A DNA stretch of 64,000 bases from Nonomuraea muscovyensis. Lineage in GTDB: Bacteria; Actinomycetota; Actinomycetes; Streptosporangiales; Streptosporangiaceae. Numbering within the stretch: position 1 is the stretch's first letter; every line of letters starts with the position of its first letter. The translations under genes and the position numbers were made by a program. The notes under the pieces were generated by a model that saw only the letters and a program-made list of their open reading frames with translations, did no database searches and was not told the DNA's origin. The stretch is taken from positions 806,001 through 870,000 of the forward strand of contig NZ_JACHJB010000003.1 in the NCBI RefSeq assembly GCF_014207745.1, given 5' to 3'. This document shows, piece by piece, positions 53,453-61,030 of this stretch.

Positions 53453-54502
53453 CTAGCGCGGATGCTCCCGGCGCCGCTGACCATGGAGGTCAGGCGCGGC
53501 GCGGTGGCACAGCTCGGCGCGTTGCTCGCCGACAGCCGGGTCGCCACCTCCGGCCGGGTCGCGGTGGCCGTGGGCCCCGGCCAGGGCGACCACATCGAGG
53601 GCCTGATCGCGCCCACGCTCGGCGAGGCCGAGGTCTTCAGGGTGGCCGACGGCTCGGTCGACGCCGCGGTCTCGCTCGGCGCCGACCTGCGCAAGGGCGC
53701 CTACGAGGTGGTGGTGGGCGTCGGCGGCGGCCGCACGATCGACGCCACCAAGTACGCCGCCTCCCTGGCGGGCATCCCGATGGTCGCCGTGGCCACCAAC
53801 CTGTCCCACGACGGCATCTGCTCGCCGACGGCGTCGCTGACGTACGAGGGCGGCAAGGGCTCCTTCGGCGTCCCGATGCCGCTCGCGATCCTGGTGGACC
53901 TCGACTTCGTGCACAACGCGCCCAAGTCGCTCGTCCGGTCGGGCGTGGGCGACGTGGTGAGCAACCTGTCGGCCATCGACGACTGGATCCTCAGCAACGT
54001 CGAGCGCGGCGAGCCCATCGACGGCCTGGCCTGCTCGATGGCGCGCACCTCCGCCGAGGCGCTGATCGGCCGCACCGACTCGATCGAGTCCGACGCGTTC
54101 CTGACGGTGCTGGCCGAGTCGCTGATCCTGTCGGGCATGTCGATGGTCATCGCCGGGTCCTCACGGCCTTCGAGCGGTGGAGATCATGAGATCCTTCATG
54201 CCGTGGATCAGCTCTTCCCCGGCACCTCCAACCACGGCGAGCTCGCCGGCATCGGCGCCGCCTTCTGTTTCTTCCTGAGGGAAGACGCGGGCCGGCTCGC
54301 GCAGGTCACCGGCTGCCTGCGCCGCCACAGCCTGCCGGTGGTGCCGGCCGACATCGGCCTGAGTTCCGAGCAGTTCGCCGAGGCCGTCTCGCTGGCGCCC
54401 GCCACGCGCCCCGGCCGCTACACGATCCTGGAGCACCTGCGCCTGCAGGACTCCGAGATCCGCGATCGGGTTGAGGACTATGTCCGGGCCTTCGGTAGCT
54501 GA
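53444..54502 (+). CDS. sn-glycerol-1-phosphate dehydrogenase family protein
   Basis: 352 residues, iron/zinc-containing alcohol dehydrogenase fold of the glycerol-1-phosphate dehydrogenase (EgsA/AraM) branch. NAD-binding Gly motif VVVGVGGGRTIDATKYAA; substrate region VATNLSHDGICSPTASL; metal ligands in the helix near VGDVVSNLSAIDDW (Asp), in SGGDHEILHAVD (His) and in TSNHGELAGIGAA (His). It would reduce dihydroxyacetone phosphate to sn-glycerol-1-phosphate, the stereoisomer used in archaeal lipids and by some bacteria. ATG at 53459 is an alternative start. Its stop region overlaps the next gene by 23 nt. Confidence 0.85.
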   Translation: MPLLARMLPAPLTMEVRRGAVAQLGALLADSRVATSGRVAVAVGPGQGDHIEGLIAPTLGEAEVFRVADGSVDAAVSLGADLRKGAYEVVVGVGGGRTIDATKYAASLAGIPMVAVATNLSHDGICSPTASLTYEGGKGSFGVPMPLAILVDLDFVHNAPKSLVRSGVGDVVSNLSAIDDWILSNVERGEPIDGLACSMARTSAEALIGRTDSIESDAFLTVLAESLILSGMSMVIAGSSRPSSGGDHEILHAVDQLFPGTSNHGELAGIGAAFCFFLREDAGRLAQVTGCLRRHSLPVVPADIGLSSEQFAEAVSLAPATRPGRYTILEHLRLQDSEIRDRVEDYVRAFGS

Positions 54503-55247
54503 GCTGCGCCGGGTGGCCCAGCCCGCGGGCCACCTGGAGCGCAGGAACGGCGAGCACTGGGCCGGTGTGCTCTACATGCGCCGGATCTCCGTCTACGTCA
54601 CCTGGCTGATGGCCAGGACGTCCGTCACGCCCAACCAGCTCACCTGGGTGATGACGGTCGCCGGGATCGCGGCCGGGGTCGTGCTGGCCCTGCCGGGGTT
54701 CTGGGCCGTCGTGGCCGCCGCCCTGCTCGTGCAGGTCTACCTGCTGCTCGACTGCTCCGACGGGGAGCTGGCCCGCTGGACCGGCAAGACCTCGCTGGCC
54801 GGCGTCTACCTCGACCGGGTCGGCGCCTACTTCACCGAGGCCGCGCTGCTCGTCGGGCTCGGCTGGCGGGCGTCGGCCGTCCTGCCCGACTGGTACACCG
54901 TGCTGGGCGTCGGTGCCGCGCTGGGCGCGATCCTCATCAAGGCGGAGAGCGACCTGGTGGAGGTGGCGCGGGCCAAGGGCGGCCTGCCGGCCGCGACGGA
55001 GGCGTCCGCGGTGCAGTTCCGCTCCGGGCTGCTGGGGCTGGGCCGGCGGGTGCTGGCGGCGACGAAGTTCCACCGGATCGTGCAGCCGATCGAGCTGTCG
55101 CTGCTCGTGGTGGTGACCACGGTGATCGACATGGTGATCGGCGATCTCACGGCCACCCGGGTGCTGCTCGTCGCGTGTTTCGTCGCGGCGTGCCTCCAGA
55201 CGGTCCTCCACCTGATCAGCATCCTCGCGTCGAGGCGGCTTGCGTGA
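54480..55247 (+). CDS. CDP-alcohol phosphatidyltransferase family protein, fourth motif Asp replaced
   Basis: 255-residue integral membrane enzyme. The substrate motif begins at Asp91 in LLLDCSDGELARWTG and continues with Gly108 and Asp112. The fourth acidic residue of D-x2-D-G-x2-A-R-x8-G-x3-D-x3-D, the presumed catalytic base, is Ala116 (LDRVGAYF). I believe related actinobacterial proteins also deviate here, so it may be a distinct subfamily rather than a dead enzyme. The start ATG lies inside the end of the dehydrogenase gene, so the two are translationally coupled, suggesting a glycerol-1-phosphate-derived substrate. Confidence 0.82.
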   Translation: MSGPSVAELRRVAQPAGHLERRNGEHWAGVLYMRRISVYVTWLMARTSVTPNQLTWVMTVAGIAAGVVLALPGFWAVVAAALLVQVYLLLDCSDGELARWTGKTSLAGVYLDRVGAYFTEAALLVGLGWRASAVLPDWYTVLGVGAALGAILIKAESDLVEVARAKGGLPAATEASAVQFRSGLLGLGRRVLAATKFHRIVQPIELSLLVVVTTVIDMVIGDLTATRVLLVACFVAACLQTVLHLISILASRRLA

Positions 55248-55410
55248 CCTTGCTCGTGAAGTCCCGGAACCAGCGGGGCTCCGCGCCCGTCGTATTGATC
55301 GGACGTCAGCGGTTCGGTAGGGGTTCACATCCGGTTCCGATACGCTTAGCTCCACCTATCAGAGATGTGCAGACCAGCAGACTCGGTGATCATGAAAGAA
55401 TGCTCCGCCC

Positions 55411-56325
55411 GTGACCTCAACGCGTCAGGACGATGATTCGTTGAAGATCTCGTGCGTCATCCTCACCATGGGCAACCGGGTCGCGGAGCTGAACCGGGCG
55501 GTCGAGTCCGCGCTCAACCAGATCGACGGCGACGTCGAGGTGGTGATCGTCGGCAACGGCGCCGACGTGCCCGAGGTGTCGGCGACGCCACCCGAGGGCT
55601 CGGCCGCGACCGTCAAGACGATCCGGCTCGACCGCAACACCGGCATCCCGGCGGGCCGCAACCGCGGCGTCGAGGAGTGCTCGGGTGACGTCGTGCTGTT
55701 CCTCGACGACGACGGCTGGTACGCCAACCAGAAGGTCGTCGCCCACGTGCGCGACCGTTTCGCCACCGAGCCCGACCTGGCGGTCATCTCCTTCCGGGTG
55801 ATGGACCCCGACGGCGGCGTCGGCCAGCGCCGCCACGTTCCGCGCCTGCGCGCGGGCGACCCGGAGCGGTCCTCACCGGTCACCACGTTCCTCGGCGGCG
55901 CCTCGGCGGTGCGCCGCTCGGCCTTCCTCCAGGTGGGCGGCCTGCCGGAGCGCTTCTTCTACGCGCACGAGGAGACCGACCTGGCCTGGCGGCTGCTCGG
56001 CGAGGGCTACCGGATCGAGTACGACGCCCAGACCGTCATGTACCACCCGCAGGTCCCGCCGACCAGGCATGCCGAGTTCTACCGGCTCAACGCCCGCAAC
56101 CGGGTCTGGCTGGCGCGGCGCAACCTGCCGTGGCCGCTGGCGGTCCTCTACCTGGTCGACTGGATCGTGCTCACGTTGATCCGCGAGCGTGGTTCGGGGG
56201 TGGCGCTGAAGGCGTGGTTCACGGGCTTCTCCGAGGGCCTGCGCACGCCCGCCGGCGAGCGCCGCCCGATGGCGTGGCGCACCGCCTGGCGCATGGTCAA
56301 GCTCGGCCGCCCGCCGATCGTCTGA
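55411..56325 (+). CDS. Family 2 glycosyltransferase
   Basis: 304-residue GT-A glycosyltransferase. The N-terminal strand CVILTMGNRVAELNRAV, the nucleotide-binding NTGIPAGRNRGVEE, the DxD motif in VVLFLDDDGWYANQ, FLGGASAVRRSAFLQVGG and the catalytic-acceptor motif HEETDLAWRLLGEGY are all present. A hydrophobic segment (LAVLYLVDWIVLTLI) near the C-terminus may attach it to the membrane. GTG start. It probably glycosylates the lipid or polyol made by the preceding genes; the 163-bp upstream gap has no gene. Confidence 0.9.
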   Translation: MTSTRQDDDSLKISCVILTMGNRVAELNRAVESALNQIDGDVEVVIVGNGADVPEVSATPPEGSAATVKTIRLDRNTGIPAGRNRGVEECSGDVVLFLDDDGWYANQKVVAHVRDRFATEPDLAVISFRVMDPDGGVGQRRHVPRLRAGDPERSSPVTTFLGGASAVRRSAFLQVGGLPERFFYAHEETDLAWRLLGEGYRIEYDAQTVMYHPQVPPTRHAEFYRLNARNRVWLARRNLPWPLAVLYLVDWIVLTLIRERGSGVALKAWFTGFSEGLRTPAGERRPMAWRTAWRMVKLGRPPIV

Positions 56326-56326
56326 C

Positions 56327-57040
56327 TCAGAGCACCCGACCCTCGCCGAAGACCATCTGCGCGTGGTCCACGGTGGACGTCAGCAGGGCGTGCCTGGGCA
56401 GGCCCAGCTCGCTGAGCTCCTTGGCGATCGGGTGGTTGCCGAGCCGGATGAGCGCGCCGCCGAGCCGGGCCCGCACACCCCTGGCCCGCACCGCCCACGG
56501 CACCTTCCGGGTCACCCCGTCCTGGTGCGTGTAGGCGTCCAGGCCGGTCAGCGTGGGGGGCCCGGGCACCGGGAGCCCGGGTTTGAGGAGCAGGTCCAGC
56601 ACCAGCCGCCCGTCGCGGCGGACGATGCAGCGCTTGAACGGCGAGCCGAGCCGCAGGTCGATGCCGGCCAGCTCCTTCGGGAAGCCCCAGATCGTCCGCC
56701 CCGCCTCCAGCGTGAACCCCTGGTCCACCGGCAGCCAGTGGATGAACGCCCCGGCGTGGCGCAGCTCGCCCAGCCCGGTGGCGCCCGCCCGGCCCGGCGG
56801 CTGGACGAGGAAGGCCACGCCGAACTCGTGGTAGGCGTCGAGGTCGCCGTCACGGTAGTCGACGAACGCCAGCGCGCAGACGGCCTTGCCGGGGAACACC
56901 TCGGCGATCTCCAGGCCCGAGTAGGCGATCACCGCCCTGGCCGCGTCGGCGCGCACGGTGTAAAGGACGCTGCAGACGGCCGCGTCTCTCACCCGGACAG
57001 GCATGCTGACCGTTCGCCCCTGGATCAGATGCGATGCCAT
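56327..57040 (-). CDS. Acetoacetate decarboxylase family protein
   Basis: 237 residues. Acetoacetate decarboxylase-like fold with the Schiff-base Lys expected in TIWGFPKELAGIDLRLG, preceded by YHEFGVAFLVQPPG, the conserved acidic/aromatic segment. It may decarboxylate or otherwise act on a beta-keto acid; many members of this family are of unknown substrate. The start chosen is MASHLIQGRTVSM. It is convergent with the GT2 gene and divergent from the sigma factor gene. Confidence 0.83.
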   Translation of the reverse strand: MASHLIQGRTVSMPVRVRDAAVCSVLYTVRADAARAVIAYSGLEIAEVFPGKAVCALAFVDYRDGDLDAYHEFGVAFLVQPPGRAGATGLGELRHAGAFIHWLPVDQGFTLEAGRTIWGFPKELAGIDLRLGSPFKRCIVRRDGRLVLDLLLKPGLPVPGPPTLTGLDAYTHQDGVTRKVPWAVRARGVRARLGGALIRLGNHPIAKELSELGLPRHALLTSTVDHAQMVFGEGRVL

Positions 57041-57132
57041 GCTTCCAGTACACCAACCGGAAAGGCATGTGACCATTCCTCCGCCCGTCACGTCTGGGGT
57101 GATGTGACAATCGTGACAACGCGGAGGGCGTC

Positions 57133-57591
57133 ATCGACATCGAGGACCTGTACCGCGAGCACTGGCCGCTCGTGTGCGGGTTCCTGTTACGCCGGACCCG
57201 CGACCCCCATCTGGCCGAGGATCTCGCCCAGGAGACGTTCGTCAAGGCGACCCGGGCCCTCCTGGGCTGGCGGGGCGAGAACCCGGCGGCCTGGCTGCTC
57301 GCCATCGCCCGCAACCTCCTCATCGACCACGTACGGCGCACCCGGCGGGAGCTGTCGCTGCCCGACTCCGGCGAACTGGGCGTGCCACCCCTGCACGTGG
57401 CCGCCCTCGACGTCCGCGACGCCCTCGACCGGCTCCCGGAGCAGCACCGCAAGCTGCTCACGCTCGTCTACCTGGAGGGCTTCTCGCTGGTGGAGGTGGC
57501 CGCGATGACCGGACGGAAACACGCGACGATCAAGACGGCGGTGTGGCGGGCCCGAGCCGCCTTCGCCGACAGCTACGGAGGGGTGCGATGA
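57133..57591 (+). CDS. RNA polymerase ECF sigma factor, start codon unclear
   Basis: Sigma-70 family regulator of about 150 residues. Region 2 is visible from IDIEDLYREHWPLVCGFLLR through HLAEDLAQETFVKATRAL, region 4 as LPEQHRKLLTLVYLEGFSLV and VAAMTGRKHATIKTAVWRAR. The similarity begins at nt 57133, but the frame from the stop at 57100 onward has no ATG, GTG or TTG before the GTG at 57172, which would delete part of region 2.1. GGAGGG at 57123-57128 is a good ribosome site, pointing to initiation at ATC 57133 or nearby. The next gene overlaps it by ATGA and is probably its anti-sigma partner. Confidence 0.8.
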   Translation: MDIEDLYREHWPLVCGFLLRRTRDPHLAEDLAQETFVKATRALLGWRGENPAAWLLAIARNLLIDHVRRTRRELSLPDSGELGVPPLHVAALDVRDALDRLPEQHRKLLTLVYLEGFSLVEVAAMTGRKHATIKTAVWRARAAFADSYGGVR

Positions 57592-58517
57592 GCGAGGACG
57601 AGGCCGTGCTGGACATGCCTGACTTCGACCCGAAGGTGACCCGCAGGGCGGTGCGCCGGGGCGTGTTCAGGACGGCCTCCGTCGTCCTGGCCGTGCTCCT
57701 GATGCTCTTGCTGGCCGCCGCCGGCCTGTCGCTGGTGCAGAAGCGCGGGGAGCGCGACCAGCGGATGACGGACGTGCTGGGCACGGCGTTCAGCATCTAC
57801 AACCCGGCCTACGAGGTGCAGGTGGAGAGCTGCTGCGATCTCACGCCGGTGTCGATGGGCTTCACCGTCACGGCCAGCCAGATCAGGGCCGTCGGCGGCT
57901 TCACCGGGACCGGCGGCTCCACGCACACCATCACGCAGAACTTCTTCGGCCGGGTGGGCAGGCTGCCTCTCGGCAACTACGCCGGCACCACCCTGAGCGG
58001 GAACCTCGCCAACGTCGGCACGGACCTCCAGCCGAAGGAGGACATCAGGAAGGTGCTGGCCAGGCTCCCCGAGGGACTCAGCGCGCTGGCCGTCATCGAG
58101 TTCGCCGAACCGGCGCCCCCCGACCGGCTCATCGCGTTCACGCGCGACTTCGAGCTCTGCCCGCAGAAGGTCGTCTACGAGCGCCGGCCGGGCTCGAACC
58201 CGATCACCTGGGGCATGACCACCTGGGCCTGGGCGCCGCGGCCCGAGGGGGAGACGACGTGCGCCGACCAGATCAAGAACGACCTGGCGGGCTTCCGCGG
58301 CTGGCTCGGGCTGCTGCGTGACCACGACGACGCCAACCTGCGCCACTTCGACCTGTCCCTGGCCCGGCTCCGCAAGGCGGCGAACGACGGGCTGGCCTAC
58401 GCCGTCGTGGAGAACCTGGTCTCCGTGAAGGAGCTGCGCAAGGTCATCGAGGACCCGCGGGTGCGGACCGTCAGGCTGGCCGACGTGGCCTTCGATCTGC
58501 AACGCCCCCCTCGTTAG
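57588..58517 (+). CDS. Membrane protein coupled to the ECF sigma factor, putative anti-sigma factor
   Basis: 309 residues. A cytoplasmic N-terminus of about 25 residues, one membrane helix (ASVVLAVLLMLLLAAAGLSL) and an extracellular domain of about 260 residues with several Cys (SCCDLTP, FELCPQK, TTCADQ). The ATG overlaps the sigma factor stop. The arrangement fits a membrane-bound anti-sigma factor with an external sensor, but no anti-sigma domain such as zf-HC2 is visible in the short cytoplasmic part. The stop codon overlaps the stop of the convergent GT4 gene (TTAG). Confidence 0.65.
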   Translation: MSEDEAVLDMPDFDPKVTRRAVRRGVFRTASVVLAVLLMLLLAAAGLSLVQKRGERDQRMTDVLGTAFSIYNPAYEVQVESCCDLTPVSMGFTVTASQIRAVGGFTGTGGSTHTITQNFFGRVGRLPLGNYAGTTLSGNLANVGTDLQPKEDIRKVLARLPEGLSALAVIEFAEPAPPDRLIAFTRDFELCPQKVVYERRPGSNPITWGMTTWAWAPRPEGETTCADQIKNDLAGFRGWLGLLRDHDDANLRHFDLSLARLRKAANDGLAYAVVENLVSVKELRKVIEDPRVRTVRLADVAFDLQRPPR

Positions 58518-59482
58518 ACGGTCACCGGCCGGGCCGGCGCGGTGACGCCGGCCCACGCCTCCATCCTGGCCACGAAGGCCGCCGCCTGGTCGGGCCAGTG
58601 GTGGCGCAGCCGCGCCTCGGCGTGGCCGCGGGTGCCGAACGCCGAGCGCCGCACCGGGTCCTCCTTCAGGTCCAGTACGGCCTGCGACACGGCCGCCACG
58701 TCCAGCGGCACCACCACGCCGCAGCCGACCCGCTCCACCAGCGGCCCGGCCTGCGGCGTGGTCACCACGGGCACGCCCCGGCCCATATAGTCGAGCACCT
58801 TGGCCGGCACCCCCTCGACCGCCGGGGCGGCCAGGGACAGGCCCGCCAGCGCGCCGCCGGTCATCCGCAGGGCGTGCCGGTTGGGCACGTACCCGAACCA
58901 GTCGAGCAGCCCGACGCGCTGGGCGTCGCGCAGCAGCGGCCGCACGGCCGGGTCGGCGGCGCCGATGAGGTCCATCCGGATGCCGTGCGGCGCGAGGCGC
59001 CGGGCCAGCGCGATCAGCTCGGCCACCCCGCGCTCGGCCGACAGCCGCCCGAGGTGCACCACCCGGGTGTCGCCGGGCGGCGGCGGCGCGGTGGCGGCGA
59101 ACGTCGCCTCCGGCACCAGCTCGGCGGTGCACAGGTGGTGCCGCCGCTCCGCGCGGGCCAGGCGCCGGGCGCCCACGTCCTCGCGCACGTCCCAGACCAC
59201 GGGCGGGCGGCGGTGCGGCAGGGCGCGCAGCAGCGCGTGGTCGTGCACCATCAGCAGGTCGGCGCCGGCGGCTCCGCGCCGCAGGGCGCCGCCGGCCCGG
59301 CCGTACCCGGCCCGGTGGGGCACGTCGATCGCCGTGAGGCCCATCGCCGGGGTGACGTTGAAGTGCGTGAACGGCGCGACGTAGGTCACCTCGTGGCCCG
59401 CGTCGAGCAGCGCCCGGATCTGCCGGTGCATGATCCGGGCGTCCTCGGGATGGTGAACGGTCGTTGCGACGCATACGCGCAT
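58514..59482 (-). CDS. Family 4-like glycosyltransferase
   Basis: 322 residues of the GT-B fold. The N-terminal domain starts RVCVATTVHHPEDARIMHRQ, with a His-rich acceptor loop. In the C-terminal domain, VVHLGRLSAERGVAELIALA, WFGYVPNRHAL and the nucleotide-sugar motif AAPAVEGVPAKVLDYMGRG are as in GT4 enzymes, with Glu in the expected place of EX7E. It is probably involved in wall or exported glycan synthesis together with the neighbouring acyltransferase. Confidence 0.88.
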   Translation of the reverse strand: MRVCVATTVHHPEDARIMHRQIRALLDAGHEVTYVAPFTHFNVTPAMGLTAIDVPHRAGYGRAGGALRRGAAGADLLMVHDHALLRALPHRRPPVVWDVREDVGARRLARAERRHHLCTAELVPEATFAATAPPPPGDTRVVHLGRLSAERGVAELIALARRLAPHGIRMDLIGAADPAVRPLLRDAQRVGLLDWFGYVPNRHALRMTGGALAGLSLAAPAVEGVPAKVLDYMGRGVPVVTTPQAGPLVERVGCGVVVPLDVAAVSQAVLDLKEDPVRRSAFGTRGHAEARLRHHWPDQAAAFVARMEAWAGVTAPARPVTV

Positions 59483-59538
59483 GGCTCGATGCTCGGCGTT
59501 GACCCGGAAAAGGACGTTAATGCGGGCCGAACTGCCGC

Positions 59539-60855
59539 TTAACTTCCGGAGGGGCGGCGATAGAGCCAGGTCAGGCGAGGCTCCAGCAGCCACTTGAACA
59601 CCGTGCGGGTCTCCGGCAGGCACAGCACGATGGCCAGCGCGAAGCAACTGGAGCTGATGGCGAGCACGCCGAGCGGGCCGAACAGCCACGGCTGGCTGAG
59701 CCAGCCCAGCTCCTTGGCGATGAGCACCGGCACCCCGTGCAGCAGGTAGGCGTAGAGGGTGCGGGTGCCGAGGTCGGAGTACCAGGTCTCGGTGCGGGGC
59801 ACCAGCGCCAGCACCGCGAAGCACAGCGCCAGCGAGCACACCAGCAGGCCGGTGCGCAGCCCGAGGCCCATGTACCAGGACAGGTCCATGTCCTGGTAGC
59901 TGTTCTTGAAGTAGAACGGCGCGAGCTTCGCCTTGGGCGCGATGAAGACGGCCACGGCCGCGGCGGCGAGCACGACGAACACCGAGCCGATCTTGATCCA
60001 CCGCCGGTCGAGCATCTCGAAGTGCTCGGGCTGCATCACCAGCCCGATGACGAAGAACGGCAGCAGGCCGAAGAACCGGTCCATGCTGAAGTCACCGGAG
60101 ATCTGCGAGAACCCGGCGAACAGGTAGATCGCGATGGCGACCGGCACCGGGTGCTTCATCCGCTTCCACACCGGAGTGGACAGCCGCCAGAACAGCAGCG
60201 CCAGGAGATACCAGTTGAGCCAGGCCGGATCGATGATCGTCAGGCTCCACTTCTGGCCCAGCGCGGACCGGAGCGCGGCGTAGCCGACCTCCACGATCAC
60301 GTACGGGACGACGAACGTGTCGACGAGCTTGTTCGTCTTGGCGTTGGAGTTCCAGAAGTTTCGGGACAGGTAGCCGCTGATGAGCACGAACAGCGGCATG
60401 TGGAAGACGTAGATGAAGATGTAGGCCGCTCGGGAGGAGTCGGCGTCGAGCGTCGGCACCAGCGAGTGGCCGACGACCACCAGGGCGATCAGGACGAACT
60501 TGACGTTGTCGAGGTAGGGGTCGCGCTTGCGCCGGGGCGGCGGGGCCTGCTCGGCGGCCTCCTGCTCCTCGCGCGGCGGGGCCTCCACGGCGACCCCGGC
60601 GCGCGGGCCGGCGCCTGGCTGCGGGCCGGTGTCGGGCCACGGGCCAGGGCCCGGCTGTGGGCCGATGCCTGGCTGCGGACCGAGGCCGGGCCGGCCGGAT
60701 GGTGGGGCCACCTGCGGGTCGGTCTGCTCGCTCCAGAAGCGTTCCTCCGGCAGCGGCCACCGGGAGCCTGTGTGGGCGGGGCCGGCGCCGTCGGCGGGCG
60801 GCCCGTCCGGGCTCGGAGGAGAGGTGACCGGAGAGGAGTGCTTGTGGTCAGACAC
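59539..60855 (-). CDS. Acyltransferase family 3 membrane protein
   Basis: 438 residues from a GTG; a slightly longer start exists at 60894. A Pro/Gly-rich cytoplasmic N-terminus (about 1-110, with GPQPGIGPQPGPGPW repeats) precedes ten or so membrane helices. The acyltransferase 3 signature is RDPYLDNVKFVLIALVVVGH with the catalytic His, followed by IYVFHMPLFVLISGYL. Such enzymes O-acetylate or succinylate surface glycans. The N-terminal Pro/Gly extension is another low-complexity expansion. Confidence 0.88.
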   Translation of the reverse strand: MSDHKHSSPVTSPPSPDGPPADGAGPAHTGSRWPLPEERFWSEQTDPQVAPPSGRPGLGPQPGIGPQPGPGPWPDTGPQPGAGPRAGVAVEAPPREEQEAAEQAPPPRRKRDPYLDNVKFVLIALVVVGHSLVPTLDADSSRAAYIFIYVFHMPLFVLISGYLSRNFWNSNAKTNKLVDTFVVPYVIVEVGYAALRSALGQKWSLTIIDPAWLNWYLLALLFWRLSTPVWKRMKHPVPVAIAIYLFAGFSQISGDFSMDRFFGLLPFFVIGLVMQPEHFEMLDRRWIKIGSVFVVLAAAAVAVFIAPKAKLAPFYFKNSYQDMDLSWYMGLGLRTGLLVCSLALCFAVLALVPRTETWYSDLGTRTLYAYLLHGVPVLIAKELGWLSQPWLFGPLGVLAISSSCFALAIVLCLPETRTVFKWLLEPRLTWLYRRPSGS

Positions 60856-61030
60856 TACGGAGTCGCTCAGCTTCGCTCGGGGCCGGGGGAACACGACGGC
60901 CGCCGTGCCGTTGAGGCACCTTGACGGCGCAGGGCGATCACGTCGCCGACCCGCAACACATTATCGCCGCCTGAAGGGTCCTGTCTCTCAGCCGGGCCGA
61001 TAGGAGGCCCTTACACAGCGAACTCTGAGG

